A DNA stretch of 64,000 nucleotides from Rhodeus uyekii (lineage: Eukaryota > Chordata > Actinopteri > Cypriniformes > Acheilognathidae). The stretch is taken from assembly GCA_037043235.1 (NCBI GenBank), contig JAWRVZ010000056.1:2687001-2751000 (forward strand), given 5' to 3'. The notes under the pieces were generated by a model. That model was not told the origin of the DNA, searched no databases, and was given only the letters and a program-made list of their open reading frames with translations. Below are positions 31,753-44,130 of the stretch, piece after piece (the stretch's first letter is position 1; the number at the start of each line of letters is the position of its first letter). The translations under genes were made by a program, and so were the position numbers.

Positions 31753-32268
31753 CAAACGCATATGAATTTAATGATAATTAAAAAATTTAACTAGCACATT
31801 TTTGGAAATTGTCATGCAGAAAACAAAGAAGTGTTACCTTCTTTTCTTAACCCCACAGTTGTGTAGTCTTCTATTTAGTTTTTTGATAAATGAACATTAT
31901 AACTCTTATGTAGTTTGCATCAAATGACTCTTATTTTTTTAAAACCTGGTTCAAGTAATGTTTAAGAGGAAGCCTTTCAGAAAGAGTCAGGATATGAGGA
32001 GGCCATTTAGTAGATAAAGGAGGAAGGCTGTGTTTGATACAAGCCTCCCAGAGGGGCTCTCTGCCACCAAACAATGCACTAAGTTCAAGTTCCAGCCACC
32101 AGCTTCTGAAAGATGACCTAGCATGTGTCCTCGATGACCAGATCATGAAGGTCAGTGAACAGTCGAGAAGTCAGTGAACGTCAACATTATTTCCAAAGAC
32201 AGATAGATAAATAAATAAATAAATAGATCGAATTTGAATCATAGATGAAATCAGTGTTATACTAAATA
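31753..32268. other. Non-coding DNA
   Basis: Only short (AAAT)n units near 32208-32226 are notable. Confidence 0.5.
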
Positions 32269-32303
32269 ACTTCTTTCTTTCTTACTTTCATTCTTTCTTT
32301 TTC

Positions 32304-32396
<93 letters not shown>
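32269..32396. repeat. (CTTT)n microsatellite
   Basis: An imperfect start becomes a perfect CTTT array of more than 20 units. The purine-rich minus strand could form triplex DNA. Confidence 0.96.
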
Positions 32397-32399
32397 TAG

Positions 32400-33514
32400 T
32401 TTAGAAAACCAATTATGTTAATCTATTTAAATGCAAAAATGATGGAACATGGCAGAGTTGTAAAAAGGGGAAAGTACAGTGAGAAAATAACACAGCATAC
32501 AAACTTCAACGCCTGCACAGGTGGTGGAGGTTTCCTAAAATTATGACAATTTCAAATATTTTAGTATTGATATGTCCCATAATGAGCCAAGCAGATGGCA
32601 AAAACAGAACGACAGCGTCCTCAAATTCAAAACACACAAAGCGCGTTAAGAAGTCTAACAAGTATAATTTTTTCTTCTTTTTTTTCTTCGTCAGGACATA
32701 GAGACATGTGGTAGTGTGGCTATTATCACAAGGGTAGCGCTGAATGAGAGCTCTTAAATGCTCCTCTTCCTTTGAAAGAAGAGGATCTATTTTTTGCCCA
32801 TTAGCATTGGCATTAAAACTCATTATTTTCCTCGACTGTGCTAACCATCTCCTCCCACGTTAGACATCATTACTGTTATTATTCATATCATTGCTTTAAA
32901 GGACAGAGAGATGTCTTGGTACTTAGCGCTCACATTTGTTCGACTGCTGGTGGGAAGATTTTTTTTTCTGCTGAATTATCTTATTTATATATTTTCTTGA
33001 AATTGGTATCATAATAGAAGTTATTGTATTGGCGGAGCGTAAAACTGCCGCTTGTTTCTTAATACTGTGGAAGCTCACCTGACACAAAACCTTTAGACTG
33101 TAAATTTCATTTTTATATATGGCAATTTCATAGCATAATAAGCTACTGTACCTGTGTGGCACGCACCATCAACGAGTTCTTTAACATCCCAAACTACACC
33201 TGCACTCCCACTCCGTTAGAGTTTAGTTTAACTTTACAAATGCTCCTCAAAATGCTTGTTTTTCAACTCCATTTGATCCTTATCAAACTTAGAGAAAAAA
33301 AATAAATCAGAGAGAGGGAGAGAGGAAAAGGGTGGCATCTGTGATCTCTAGTGACCCTTTCCTCACTCTCTCCTGCCAGGCCAGTCTGGGGATTGACACA
33401 TCAGATGAAGATATGAAGTGGTGGGTGTGTGTGGAGGCAGGCCAGGCGCACAGTGAGTCCCCGCGCTTCTCACTTGGTTAACACCTCACACCTCACACCG
33501 AGCCAGGAATACAC
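32400..33514. other. Non-coding DNA
   Basis: The minus-strand open frame 32506-32823 carries a polylysine run encoded by a T-rich tract and is not credible as a gene. No other feature was recognised. Confidence 0.45.
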
Positions 33515-33515
33515 T

Positions 33516-33516
33516 G

Positions 33517-33549
<33 letters not shown>
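33516..33549. repeat. (CT)n microsatellite
   Basis: A perfect CT tract of about 17 units. Confidence 0.95.
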
Positions 33550-33553
<4 letters not shown>

Positions 33554-33740
33554 AAAACAGTTCATTTGGACTTGCAGGGTCTTCTGCTCCTCAGAGCTTC
33601 CACTGATGGAGGTGGGAGATATTCTTAACTAGCAGCAGAAGAAACAAGAATGATTTCTAGGCAGTGTTTTATCACCAATTGTTTGTGTTTACTTTTGTAA
33701 CTTGTCTTGCATGGTCTAATGCACTTTTCTGTAATGCAAC

Positions 33741-35101
33741 GGCTGATATTCACAAAACATCTTAAGGCAAAAAGCAACTCCTAACTTTCCAATTTAGGAG
33801 AAACTCTTGAAACTTATAGACATACCAGTCATACTTTTAGGACTAAATGTTTTCTCTAAGAGTATTTCACAATGCATTTTAGCTCTAAAACCAGCCTCTA
33901 AATCTGTGAAAAGTTAGGGGTAGTCAAGAGGACTATTAAGTAACTAAGTCCAAATCACAAACAGTCCTAAAATGGCTGTTTCTAGCAATCTACCCCACAC
34001 AAACACACTGTGTAGAACCTTGAGTGCTGAGGCTTCTCCCCTTATAAATGTAATAAATATTTTGATTTATTGATTTTAATCAGGAATGTCATATAATTAA
34101 TGTTCATTTATATACAGGCAATATGAATCTAATGATGGAAAATAAAGTATCGCAGTCAAGTTGAAAGTAATGTCCCAACGTCGCCACCCATAGCCTTTTG
34201 GAAAACTCAGGTGTTGGACCTGAGTTTGAGTTCTGGCTTGTGGACATTTCCTAACAATATTAACCCCTTTTCTCATAATGCTCATAATGATCCCCTCATA
34301 ATGAAATAAAAATAAATCTTTGAAATTAAACAAATGATAAGAAAATAATGTCTGATTATCTGTGCTAATTGTTTTCAAGAGTTCAATCTTACAACATAAT
34401 GATAGTGCAAACGAGTTAATTAAGCTTATTTGGAGTGCTGTCCGAGGGGAGGCTCGGTATTTAGCCCAAACCCAGATTACTCCCCCGTATCCCCGGATGG
34501 GAATAGGAACCATCCAAGAGTTAGGAGTCAGGGTGATGGAGGGATGCAGAAAACTGTTGTGTAACTAGGTGAGTCTGCTGTGTATATATGCCTCCTCTTG
34601 AGCTGAATAGCTAGACCATTTGATTTTCAATGTGCTCCTCACAAACTCTGTTTATAAAACATAATTTTTCCTTAATTTCTGCAGTGTCTCGAGATGCAGA
34701 CAGATGAGAGTCTAACAAATAACTGAATAAATACTTGTTTAATTAGTGCCACTTAGCCTACATTTAAAAACTGTATTTAAATGTTTTTATTTAAAACCTT
34801 TTTTTGAATATGGCAACATGACACCTCATTCTACAGTGTTTCTATGATTAAATCACTAGACAGAGACCCCTCCCAATCAGCCAATCACTGTGTACATAAT
34901 TAGTAATCGTGTTGACATCATCCATAGCAACGAGGTCAACCCCACCCTTTCTCTTAGCTCAAGACTTCTCTCTATTCCTTAGGAAAAGTTGCTCTCAGCA
35001 GCTTTGTGAATAGGTTTTAAGAGGAAACTCTTACCTGAGAAGAGTTACTGCTATTTAGGACAACTCTTAGTGGTAAGATAAAATGTTTTGTGTACACAGC
35101 C
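33741..35101. mobile_element. TIR DNA transposon (probable Harbinger-like), degraded
   Basis: The left end reads GGCTGATATTCACAAAACAT with CTTAAGG and AACTCCTAA following; the right end, read inverted, gives GGCTGTGTACACAAAACATT with TTATCTTACCACTAAGAG. The ends match over most of 25 bases and each is followed by TCCTAA/GAAACTCTT-type subterminal motifs. This terminal sequence is familiar from cyprinid transposons I associate with Harbinger, but a clear 3-bp duplication was not identified. The 1.36-kb interior shows no intact transposase; the minus-strand frame at 34097-34513 is not recognisable. Confidence 0.6.
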
Positions 35102-35143
35102 CCTGATCAAGTTTTGGAAACTTTATATAAAGCTTCATCATTG
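35102..35143. other. Junction between transposon and tandem duplication
   Basis: Short unique sequence with no feature of its own. Confidence 0.4.
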
Positions 35144-35200
35144 TTTTTGCTGTTGTTGTTGTTTCACTTTTTGCTGTTGTTGTTGTTTCACTTTTCAAAT
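35144..35200. repeat. Tandem duplication of a 26-bp TGTTGTTGTT unit
   Basis: TTTTTGCTGTTGTTGTTGTT followed by TCAC occurs twice in tandem. It is a short purine/pyrimidine-skewed duplication with no coding role visible. Confidence 0.75.
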
Positions 35201-36980
35201 GCATTTTATCTATAGATTTTAGATTTTTTTTGGTTTGTCTTACACACATTTTGACTGTCCCACAGTTATGAAATCATGACCAACATTTTGGCTAATATAT
35301 ATATTTTTAATCAAAGGTTAATGTACTTGGCTATCAAGGAGACACCAAGGTAAATATCGTTTGCAAACTTTTTATTGTGTAAATTTTCCAACCAAATAAT
35401 TTGTCAATTCAAAATAAAAATAAAAATTTACGCAAATAATATTTAAATATATATTTATTTATTTATAATAATCATATTTAAAGAGTTTGAAAAATATTTT
35501 ATGTAAGCTAAACATCCACATGGCTAAAAGTGCCCTATAGTTGCTGGGTCAAAGTAGTGAATCTGTATTTGAATTTAAAAGTAGCCCAAATGTGCGGCGA
35601 AAACCACAGACTTGGCATCAGTACCCTGCATTTGCATTTAAGGAATATGCCATTGTATTAGAAGCACAATGTATTTAACCACTGCTGAGACTATTTAAAT
35701 CAAGGCATAGAAGATTAATAACCAGTTTGGTTAAATCAAGAACAAGAGATCAAAGTCCTATGCTTTACACGATAGACTGCAATTCATCCACTAATGGAGA
35801 ATTAGAGGCAGCAGTGCCTCACACAGTTATCACCATAAGACCTATGTCACCTTTGTGATTGTAATATGCAGGACAACAGCAAATAAACATTTATTCCAAA
35901 CCATTGTATCACTATTTTCTTTTTCCAAAGTTAAGTGTACTGGTTCTAAAGTTTGACTTCGTTCCACTTTTATGGAATGCAATCAGTGATGAAAACGTGA
36001 ACTTTGCATATTAAATGGTGTTCATGCATAATAAGGAATTATTGGTCTTGTCATTCTTGTATGTATTTAACCATCTATGGCCATCTTTACATTATACAGT
36101 CTGTGTCAAAATATGTATTAATTCTTATACACAACCAACAGAAAACAATACAGTTAGCAAATTTAAAAACTAAAGCTGTAATTGTTCTTTTATTCCCTGC
36201 AAGCACAGAAGAATTGAAACGTTTAATAATATTATTTCTTATATTCTAACGTTTGGACGCAGTGTAGTGTGTACACTTGTGTTTGATCAAAAGCAGGGTG
36301 ACTGGGCACTGGCTTTTCCTCGCAATTAAAGTTTCAAGAATACAAATCTTTGTATAGGTCTCCAGTGCTTTTGCTTTTACAATTAATTTTTGTGGTCACC
36401 TTTGAATTACATTTTTTTTTTTTTAAGTCTCATCACTGCTATAAAATTAAACTTATTTCCTTAGTAAGACTAAGTGATTAGTAAGACTATACATTACTTT
36501 TTTCCACATTCATGCAGTGATTTGTCCTTTCACACCTTTCTTTCACTTTCTCTCTCTTTTTCTGTCCTTCTCATCATCATCGTCATCAATAGCTGATTCC
36601 GGTTCTGGTGCTCATCAGTGTCTATTTTTTCCTCTGTCCTGTTTACATAATCAAGGCAATCACATAGTTTATGTTGTCTATGGGCAACATAAATGCATGT
36701 TATGATTCATATAAAGAATATCTTTTGAGCACTTACATCCCCTTAAATGCCCACTGAGCTTTGCTCTATTAAATTAACTAACAAACATGTATGACTATCT
36801 GTCTTCAATTCATGAGTGAATCTTTCATATTTTCAATGAATTGTTCAGTTCAATTTACTGAATGCTTAGTTTTGAATCAATTTGAGTTGTCCAGTCACAA
36901 CTGTTAACAGTTAGAAAACTAGAAAAAGTTAATACAAAAATATAATCATTATAATATAATATATATAATCATATAATGCA
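35201..36980. other. AT-rich non-coding DNA
   Basis: No gene or transposon was recognised. A T12 run occurs at about 36413. Confidence 0.5.
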
Positions 36981-37520
36981 TTGGTACGCAAGCTAATTCC
37001 ATCGCAACCCCATGCTTCGGTCCTCTTAGCAAAAACAAACAAGTCTCACAAACCTTGTATTGACTTCCTCTTGAGGCTGCCCCTACAGGAAGCAAAGCCA
37101 CAGATGGACAGAGACTTGCCTCCTACCCTGGGAGTGCAGTGCCCGTGGTTTCTCACGTTAAATTGGACTACTTAAAGTGTACTGCAATTCTGGCCAGGGA
37201 ACAGACAGAGCTCTAGAGGGATCCCATACTGATTTAAGCCACCAGGGACTCTGGCAGGGATATTTTGTCTCTCATATCTATATACTATTATGGCTTTTGC
37301 AGGAAAGGCACCATCTTGAGTGGGGATGTGAGATGAAACCAGATGGGGTCGATTCACACCACTCTGAGACAGCAAGGGTTTGGGAGGCACCCTGCAGCCA
37401 CTTCTTGTTATCTTTTGTCACCAATCAAGTGACTTTTTTTTCTTCTCCTCTGCGAGTGAATTCTCATGTTTATTGTCTACGGGTTTTCTGGCATCCAACT
37501 GCAAAAATAAAGTGAAATTT
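36981..37520. other. Unrepetitive block of mixed composition
   Basis: The block contrasts with the AT-rich flanks and has overlapping open frames on both strands, none of which resembles a known protein. Likely non-coding, possibly conserved. Confidence 0.3.
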
Positions 37521-38408
37521 CTACATTGCGTCCTATTGAAGGTGACATATAGACTGTGACGTGAATAAAGTCATGTGGAGAGAAAAAACTGCATCAAAGA
37601 TGAGTGTCAAAGGCATTTTGCATCGCTGTTTTTGAGTCTGCTAACTTTAATTACTATTGTTGATCTCACGTATGCCTTGATGGACGATCTGGTGCACATT
37701 TAGAGTTTATACAGTTCCAATATTATATAATTGCAAAAAAAGGTCATCATCGAACAAATTTGATTTTCCAATATGATTGGATAGTGCAGATTAGAATAGA
37801 TAAAAGGTAAGCTAATTGCTCAAATCTCCAATATTCATCGCTACAGTTTGTGAAGTTAATTTTCAGCAATTCATTCATCAGCAGTGAATGAAAAGTACTA
37901 CAAATGGGTGTTTGAGTGGGGTTGTTAAGTCAGGTCAACAGACGAGTAGCTTTCCCATGTTTGTTCAGTGAAAGCCATGATGGCCACCTTCCCATTCTTT
38001 CATTCAGATTATCCCTGAAAGAACGCTATTAGCATTAGTGTGTGTGTGTGTGTGCGCCATTCAGGAACATCCAAACCCATCTCTAGGATTGCTGCAAATT
38101 TGAAAGAATAAGCGTTCACATATGTGAGGTTTCAGCCTTTTTCTTTGCCCTCACAAAAGACATGGAAGCTCTTGGCCCATCAATAAAGGATGAAAGGAGA
38201 ATGGCATCCACTTCAGTCGGTAGAGAGGGCCAGTACACTGCTCTGTTTGAATGTATGTGTTTAATCATGTTGGTAATGTCTGCATGTGCATATAGCAAAA
38301 GGTTGATTTTTATGTCCACTAAAAAAAAATATATTAGTAACATAATCCATTACACATTTAAGGTAATATAATCAAACTACATTTTTATTACTCTTAGGTT
38401 AAAAATAG
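37521..38408. other. Non-coding DNA
   Basis: A short (GT)n tract lies at 38039-38054. No gene was recognised. Confidence 0.5.
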
Positions 38409-38440
38409 ATGCATTAACCCCCAGGGGTCGGCGGAGGCCT
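38409..38440. mobile_element. Possible single end of a TTAA-target transposon
   Basis: TTAACCCCCAGGGGTCGGCG starts near 38413, in the style of a TTAA target site followed by a C-rich terminus as in piggyBac or Kolobok elements. No inverted partner end was found nearby, so this may be a lone remnant or coincidence. Confidence 0.25.
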
Positions 38441-38648
38441 TTTTTCCTACAGGTTTTTTTCCTGATAACGGTGAAAATAACTACTCCGTCATTTTTTTGT
38501 CATACAGAAACGAGTAATACATAATGGTAAAGGTCATTCATTGAACATTAATTTGTTACATTCATTGAAAATGTAAATTGTCTATTTTTGTTTGAGTGCA
38601 CACACAATAAAAACCATTTGCTGGCAAAGATCATTCATTCACAGCTTT

Positions 38649-38687
38649 GTTTGTGTGTGTGTGTGTGTGTGTGCGTGTGTGTGTGTG
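38649..38687. repeat. (GT)n microsatellite
   Basis: About 18 GT units with one GTGC interruption. Confidence 0.93.
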
Positions 38688-38689
38688 AT

Positions 38690-39430
38690 TTTGCATGTGG
38701 GTTTTATGTATAAAACAATGCCCTTTGCTGTATATTTATTACTACAGGCATTTTCTCCTGTCTGAGATGTCAGCCAGCTGGATCTTTTTCCGCCTGTCCA
38801 GGGCATCACTCCAGGATATTATTGAAAGCAAGCACTGGTGTAAAAAAAAAAACAAATGTCTGAAGGACTGATGTACATTTGGGAGCAACACACGTTATCA
38901 TTGGATCAAGAGACATTATCATTGGATCAAGGGACGTATCAAAAACTAGTATTCTACTTAAGTGCTGATATCTCGACTCTCTAGGGATCTATAGTCACTG
39001 TTTATGCTAATTTCTATATGCAAGACAGTACAGTTATTACAAAATTCTAGATCTATAGAATGAAATAACACTCAAAGGACTAAACTAAGCCAGAGTGTGC
39101 CAGGTTGTTTAAAAAAAGCATCAAACATATGTTTTTATTTCTTTGAGATATATACCACATAGTATAATCATTTAAAACCAACTTTCTGAATATAAAAGGG
39201 TATTCAATGAGAACAAAATTTAGGGGCAAGACTGCCAGGAATTGATTGGTTTGTGAAAAATGGGTGTTACTTAAAGAATGTAGCCAAACTTTAACTAATA
39301 GACTGATGGGTGCAAGTAATGTCATTTGTGAAAGAAAATGATTCTGAATGCGATGCAAATTTTTGAGAGTTTCAGAGTTTTTATGTGACATATTTTGTTA
39401 TGATTTTCCCCCTTGTCATATCTACATTTT
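38690..39430. other. Non-coding DNA with short direct repeat
   Basis: CATTATCATTGGATCAAG-like sequence is duplicated near 38896 and 38914. No gene was recognised. Confidence 0.45.
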
Positions 39431-39720
39431 AAAATGCACTATTGTAGCCCGAGGTAGACAAGCCAATAAGAACTCTCCTCTTGATTGCCATTAGAGGACT
39501 TGGCAGCTCTCAGCAGTGCTATCTACTTCAGAGGAATGGCGCTGTAGTTTTGGGGAGGCAGCCTCCTAATTTGCACATATGGAAATGCTTTTTCTTGCCA
39601 TTCCATCGCCTCTGTTGTGGCCAGATGGAATTAGAGAGCGCTCAGAAGCCGTGAAGGCAAACACATCAAAAAGAGATGAGAGCGGGCTGTTTTTTCCCGC
39701 TTTTTCCATGAGAGACCATG
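39430..39720. promoter_or_regulatory. Candidate conserved non-coding block
   Basis: Unrepetitive and balanced in composition, with CAAGCCAATAAGAACTC (CCAAT) near 39459 and CCTAATTTGCACATATGG near 39564. No coding frame is present. Function is an inference. Confidence 0.25.
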
Positions 39721-41441
39721 AGCTCTGAGATAAATAAATAAATAACCACAGAGTCACCCCCTTTTTTTACTTTATATAATTGCATCCAAAAACAGGTATG
39801 AAACTTTGCCTCATGTTTAATAAAGAGATGGTCGTTCACACACTCACAAGTGTGTTTGCATGTTAGATCTTGCTTACAAATTGTTATTGTACATCCGTTT
39901 GGCACCGTAGAACATTTTGTTTTTATACTGGAGGCAGAATTTTGTACAGCTAGTAATGATAGAAATGGAAGGTCTTAAGGCAGATTAGAACACTCTAAAT
40001 GAAATCCGTCTCATTTGTGGATTTATTGGTTTTGTTCATTCACTGTAATATATCAGGAAATGTTTTAGATAAAATTAATTCAAATTATGAACTGTAAGTT
40101 GTATTATGGAGAAAAATGATGCTTTTTGTAAATTATCATCAAATAATACGTTGCATTCATTTTCTTAGTAGTAGTCTTCTCTTTCCTTATCGTTCTTACT
40201 TTCTCATCTCTTTCCTTTACTCTTTCTCTCCTTGTGGAAGTCTTGCTGTTTTAGTAACGGTCTAGACGCAGTCTTCACTGCAGCTGCATTTTATTTATCA
40301 TTAAGCTCCAAACTTCTCAGTTCTTCTGCCAGCATTATAATTAACATTTAAGGTTCCAGCATAGACTGTGTTTTTCCTCCTCAGCGATCACCAACAGCGT
40401 CAATGAACTCGCTGAATCTAGACGAAAAAATGAAATTCACACCATAGGTATTTCATTCCACTTTGCCAAATAACTGATCAATATTTTTCTATTTTAAATA
40501 GTTACATTAAAATGCACTGGTAAATGCACACATTATAAAACACATTATTGGTTATACAAAATAAAAGATCAAACTGAGCCTTTTTTTCTCCCCACAGGAC
40601 AGCATGGAGGATCCCCCCACATTACATTGACAATTAGTAATCAGCATGGTTTTCTTAATACACCTGCAATCTAATCTAAAATGAACAAGTCCCGTGCCCA
40701 GAACACAAGAATCAGTGTTAAATTTAAACGTATATCAACGTGAAATTAATTAATCATAATGTAATGTGTAGTCATCAAAGGAAGAGCCCTCAGTCTAAGT
40801 GGCAATCTTATCTGTCTCTGCACAAAATTCTCCCACTCTAAATTCTCTCTTCTCCTCTTCCCTTTTTTAAAAATCGGTCTGTCTGTTGGAGACAGCATCA
40901 TTCAGGGTGGCCTGGCAAGACACTATTTGTAAGGTGGTGTGTAAGGTTAATTGGAAATGATTTAGATAAAGTAATTAATGCAATTGTCAGCACACCCTTT
41001 CTTCATTGATGATGCAAGGCTTTTTCAAATGGATTGATTGCAAAAAGATAAGGCCTGGAAAAAAGAAAAAAAACTATTTTTTGCAAAAGAAGATGTGCAG
41101 CACTCATGGATTACATGGATACTGTGAATAAGAAACTATTTTTTTTTTTGTCTATAGTTCATCTTGTTGTGGTGCTTTGTATAAAATTGTGTTAAAAGAA
41201 CAGTTACATTTCGACTGTTACAGGATTCATAGCACACTATTCCCAGCGGTCTGAGTGAAATATGGATGAGTGCTACAACCCAAACCACATCATATTACGC
41301 AGCGACTCTCTTCCAAAAACATAAATATACTTGGAGATTAAATCCTTTATTAGGAACACATTTACAGGGACTCTCATAATGGATGTCAGAGAGAAGAGAA
41401 AAAATGCCTGGTGTTCATCAATTTTACCATTGTGTCATTAG
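39721..41441. other. AT-rich non-coding DNA
   Basis: No gene, repeat array or transposon end was recognised. Confidence 0.5.
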
Positions 41442-41860
41442 AAAATAAAAATAAAATATTCTGTCATTATTTACTCACTCTCATGAAGTTTCAAAACCAT
41501 TTATCTTTCTTATTTTGGAACAAAAGCATAATTTTAGGTGAATATCCTTATTATTTTTCCTTCAATGAAAGTTAAATGATTTTGAGACTTTAAGTCATTA
41601 TAAATATATTAATAATTTCAATAATGTGCATGTTAATCAGAGAACTAAAATTTGTGAATTAATATTTGGAATCATTTGGTCCAGTAAAAAACAAAAACAA
41701 CAACAACAATTTTTATGATTCTTTTGTTGCACTTTTTAGTCATTTTGGAGTTTAACAGGACTAGTCCTCTTACACATTCATTATATGGATAAAAAAGTGG
41801 TGAGAAGAAAGGAAGTCATACAGGTTTTAAACATCATGAGTGTGACAGAATGACAGAATT
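41442..41860. mobile_element. Cyprinid palindromic MITE, long copy (family A)
   Basis: The left arm holds ATTCTGTCATTATTTACTCA then CTCTCATGAAGTTTCAAAACC; the right arm holds GAAGTCATACAGGTTTTAAA then CATCATGAGTGTGACAGAATGACAGAAT. The arms are inverted relatives of one another. The roughly 420-bp copy has about 330 bases of AT-rich centre, longer than the other copies, so it may hold an internal expansion or an inserted sequence. Confidence 0.7.
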
Positions 41861-42082
41861 GTAATGAGTGCAGTATTTTTTAATGATTTGTGTGTCTAGA
41901 AAAACAATAAACTCTGGATAAAATAGGTTTCACGTATAAGAAACTTTCAAGTTCACATCTCTAAAAGTCTGAATGCTGTTAGCCTACTTTGCTGTACCTT
42001 CTGTATTCTGAGGCGGTGGTGGTTCTGTTTTCTCATCCAGATGACATGGAGCTCAGAGACATTGTTTGCTTTGTGTCTCCTC

Positions 42083-42261
42083 AGTCCCCTCCCTCCCCAT
42101 GGCACGTCCCTGAGGGTGAGAGTAAGTGGCGTAGTGAGCTAACAAAAGCAGGTGTTTCTGTACTGAAGCGTGCCGCTCTCAGCGAGCTTCCTCTCTCTCA
42201 GGAGCACAGGGCGGTCCTCACCTCTCTGGAAAAACAGGCATGGATGCTGCAAGGAGGGTAG
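42083..42261 (+). CDS. Candidate host exon, possibly terminal, of unknown gene
   Basis: A strong 3' splice-site sequence, TTTGCTTTGTGTCTCCTCAG, ends at about 42082. The frame that follows is open for about 59 codons to a TAG at 42259-42261 and reads SPPSPWHVPEGESKWRSELT, then continues with a mix of charged and hydrophobic residues ending in EKQAWMLQGG. Composition is clearly more GC-rich than the AT-rich flanks and third positions favour C and G. An AATAAA lies at 42502-42507, about 240 bases after the stop, so this could be a last coding exon. A second acceptor-like site (TTCTCATCCAG) lies at about 42042. The alternative is an internal exon using the weak GTAGGA just before the stop. I do not recognise the family. 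No partner exon was found in the window, and a retrocopied or random open frame is not excluded. Confidence 0.4.
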
Positions 42262-43630
42262 GAGGGAGGAGTGCAGATATTTAGCTGATTTATTTAGTTT
42301 GTTTTTTATTTATCTTTGGGGAAGTACTAAAGCTGCTACTGTTACAGCCTAGTTGTCAGTCTTTTATGTTACTTTTAAAGCTATAGGCTACACATTTTTA
42401 TATATAATTAAAGTAAAGTGAAGCTATTTAAAGACTCATCTCTTTAAAGGCTCTCTCATCTCTTTATACCACTATATACAAGTTTTTGTGCTCTAGTGGT
42501 TAATAAACAAAACTGCATTTGTCTTGCGGAAGAACATTGTAGCCAGCTACTTCTCTCTGCTTATGTCTATGATGAGTCAAGCAGTCTCCACAGTACCTGT
42601 CATCTTGCCCGGTCTAAAGTAATTTGAATATAAACATCATGTTCTAAGGTACATTCTAATCCTGAATGTACCTTAGTGATTTGCAAAACTTTTTGGAAGG
42701 TGGTACATCAATTGTTGTACATTTTGAAGTGAAACGCTCCATAGTGTACATTTGAATATTAATCAGATTAGATCATTCAGAAAAATTTATTTGTCAAAAC
42801 AAATTCCAACCAGGGGTCATCTTAAGTTAAACTTGAATATTTTGTGTGTATTAAAGTATTATACTAGTTAAACATAGTGACAGTCAGCAGTTTATTCAAT
42901 ATTTAGCTACAAAAAAAGATGCCGCAATAATAAAAAAAAGTCAGTTAATACTTTTTTAAATAGATTCATTTACATTAAAGAACTTATTCACTAAACTGAA
43001 TCAGTACCCTTTTATTTATCTATTTTTTTATCAGAATGTACTGATTTGGGTGTGAATTTGCAGGGTAGAAAGAGTATAAATAAAACATTTGTTGACATTT
43101 GAGTCATATGCCATATCTGAAATCTTCAAAAGTTAAAATATTTTAAAGATTTTTCTGAACAAAAGACTCAAGTTCATTAACTGGAAGAAATGTGACTTAC
43201 AATAATGTGCATATTAATGAGTGTACATTCATTTGTAAAATCTTTTTAAAATAAAGTATTGTTTTTTCTTCTTCAATTTTGATTCTTTCTTTACAAACAG
43301 TGATTAGTGAAATTGTGGACACGTAGAAACACAAGGGCGTAGGTTTGTATTCATTTGACTTATGAAAAATGTGCGGTGGGAGGGTGTCAGGTTGTACTGT
43401 TTTGAATGTGCTAAACTTTATTTAGAATTAAATGACTTACTTGATGATAGTTTGTTTCGGTAGTTTTGAGGACCAGTCAAGTGTAACTGTACAATGTCAG
43501 GTGAGGGGCTCATCCCAACTAACTGACAGCTCGGAAAGCATCGGCTCCCAACCATGATCTGAATAACGGGCCGCAAAAGGCTTGTTAACATGCTTTTCAA
43601 GACACAGTGTTCTACATATGTGCACCAATG
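42262..43630. other. AT-rich sequence, possible 3' UTR at its start
   Basis: The first 250 bases could be a 3' untranslated region if the exon call is right; the AATAAA at 42502-42507 is followed by a GT-rich patch. The remainder is AT-rich and featureless. Confidence 0.35.
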
Positions 43631-44130
43631 ATTTCCCATGCCCTTAGGGGAGTACGTTTTCGAGACCTCAGGAGTGGCAATGTGCAGAAATTTCCTGCAA
43701 TCATGTCAGAAATTATGTTTGCTTCTGCATGATAAACTGGGATGGGAAAAAAACTGTAATCTGTGAAGACTCTCTAAATCTTGTTCATTTTTTGCCTCCC
43801 TCTCCCCCTTTCCCTCTGTCCATTATTCCCACAGGTATGCTAATCAGGAGTTTTGTAGGTACAAATGTTTTTGTGGTCCGCTCGCCCCCCGTTGGGCCAG
43901 GTTGACTGGCAGACGGAACCTGTAATAGCAGGTGCTGCCGTAGTGATGCAGAACAGCTTGCCATCTCACCCAAGTTTGGATTTGTCCCTTAGGGACTGCC
44001 ATTTGAATAAGCTTGAGGCGAGGGTTCGACTGAAGCACGGCAAACAGAAGCTATCTGGCTTTAATTAAGCACTGGTTGGTCAAAATAAAGCAGGAATCAT
44101 TATCTGTGGCACTCTGTGTCAGGCCAGTGT
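43630..44130. promoter_or_regulatory. Candidate conserved non-coding block
   Basis: Unrepetitive, balanced sequence with AGGTATGCTAATCAGGAG near 43833 and GGCTTTAATTAAGCACTGG near 44060. A pyrimidine tract followed by CCCACAG ends at 43835, resembling a splice acceptor, but all three frames after it close within about 70 codons without coding character. Regulatory use is a guess based on quality of sequence. Confidence 0.28.

Noticed and set aside
34097..34513. 138-codon minus-strand frame inside the TIR element
   Set aside because: I compared it mentally with Harbinger transposase and Myb-like proteins and found no motif; it appears to be chance.
38413..38640. piggyBac/Kolobok element starting at TTAACCCCCAGGGG
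   Set aside because: No inverted partner end or second TTAA in a suitable position could be found; retained only as a low-confidence single end.
43800..44068. Exon following a pyrimidine tract and CCCACAG at 43835
   Set aside because: All frames after the site close early and the 67-codon frame from 43865 has no coding signature; kept only as a possible conserved block.
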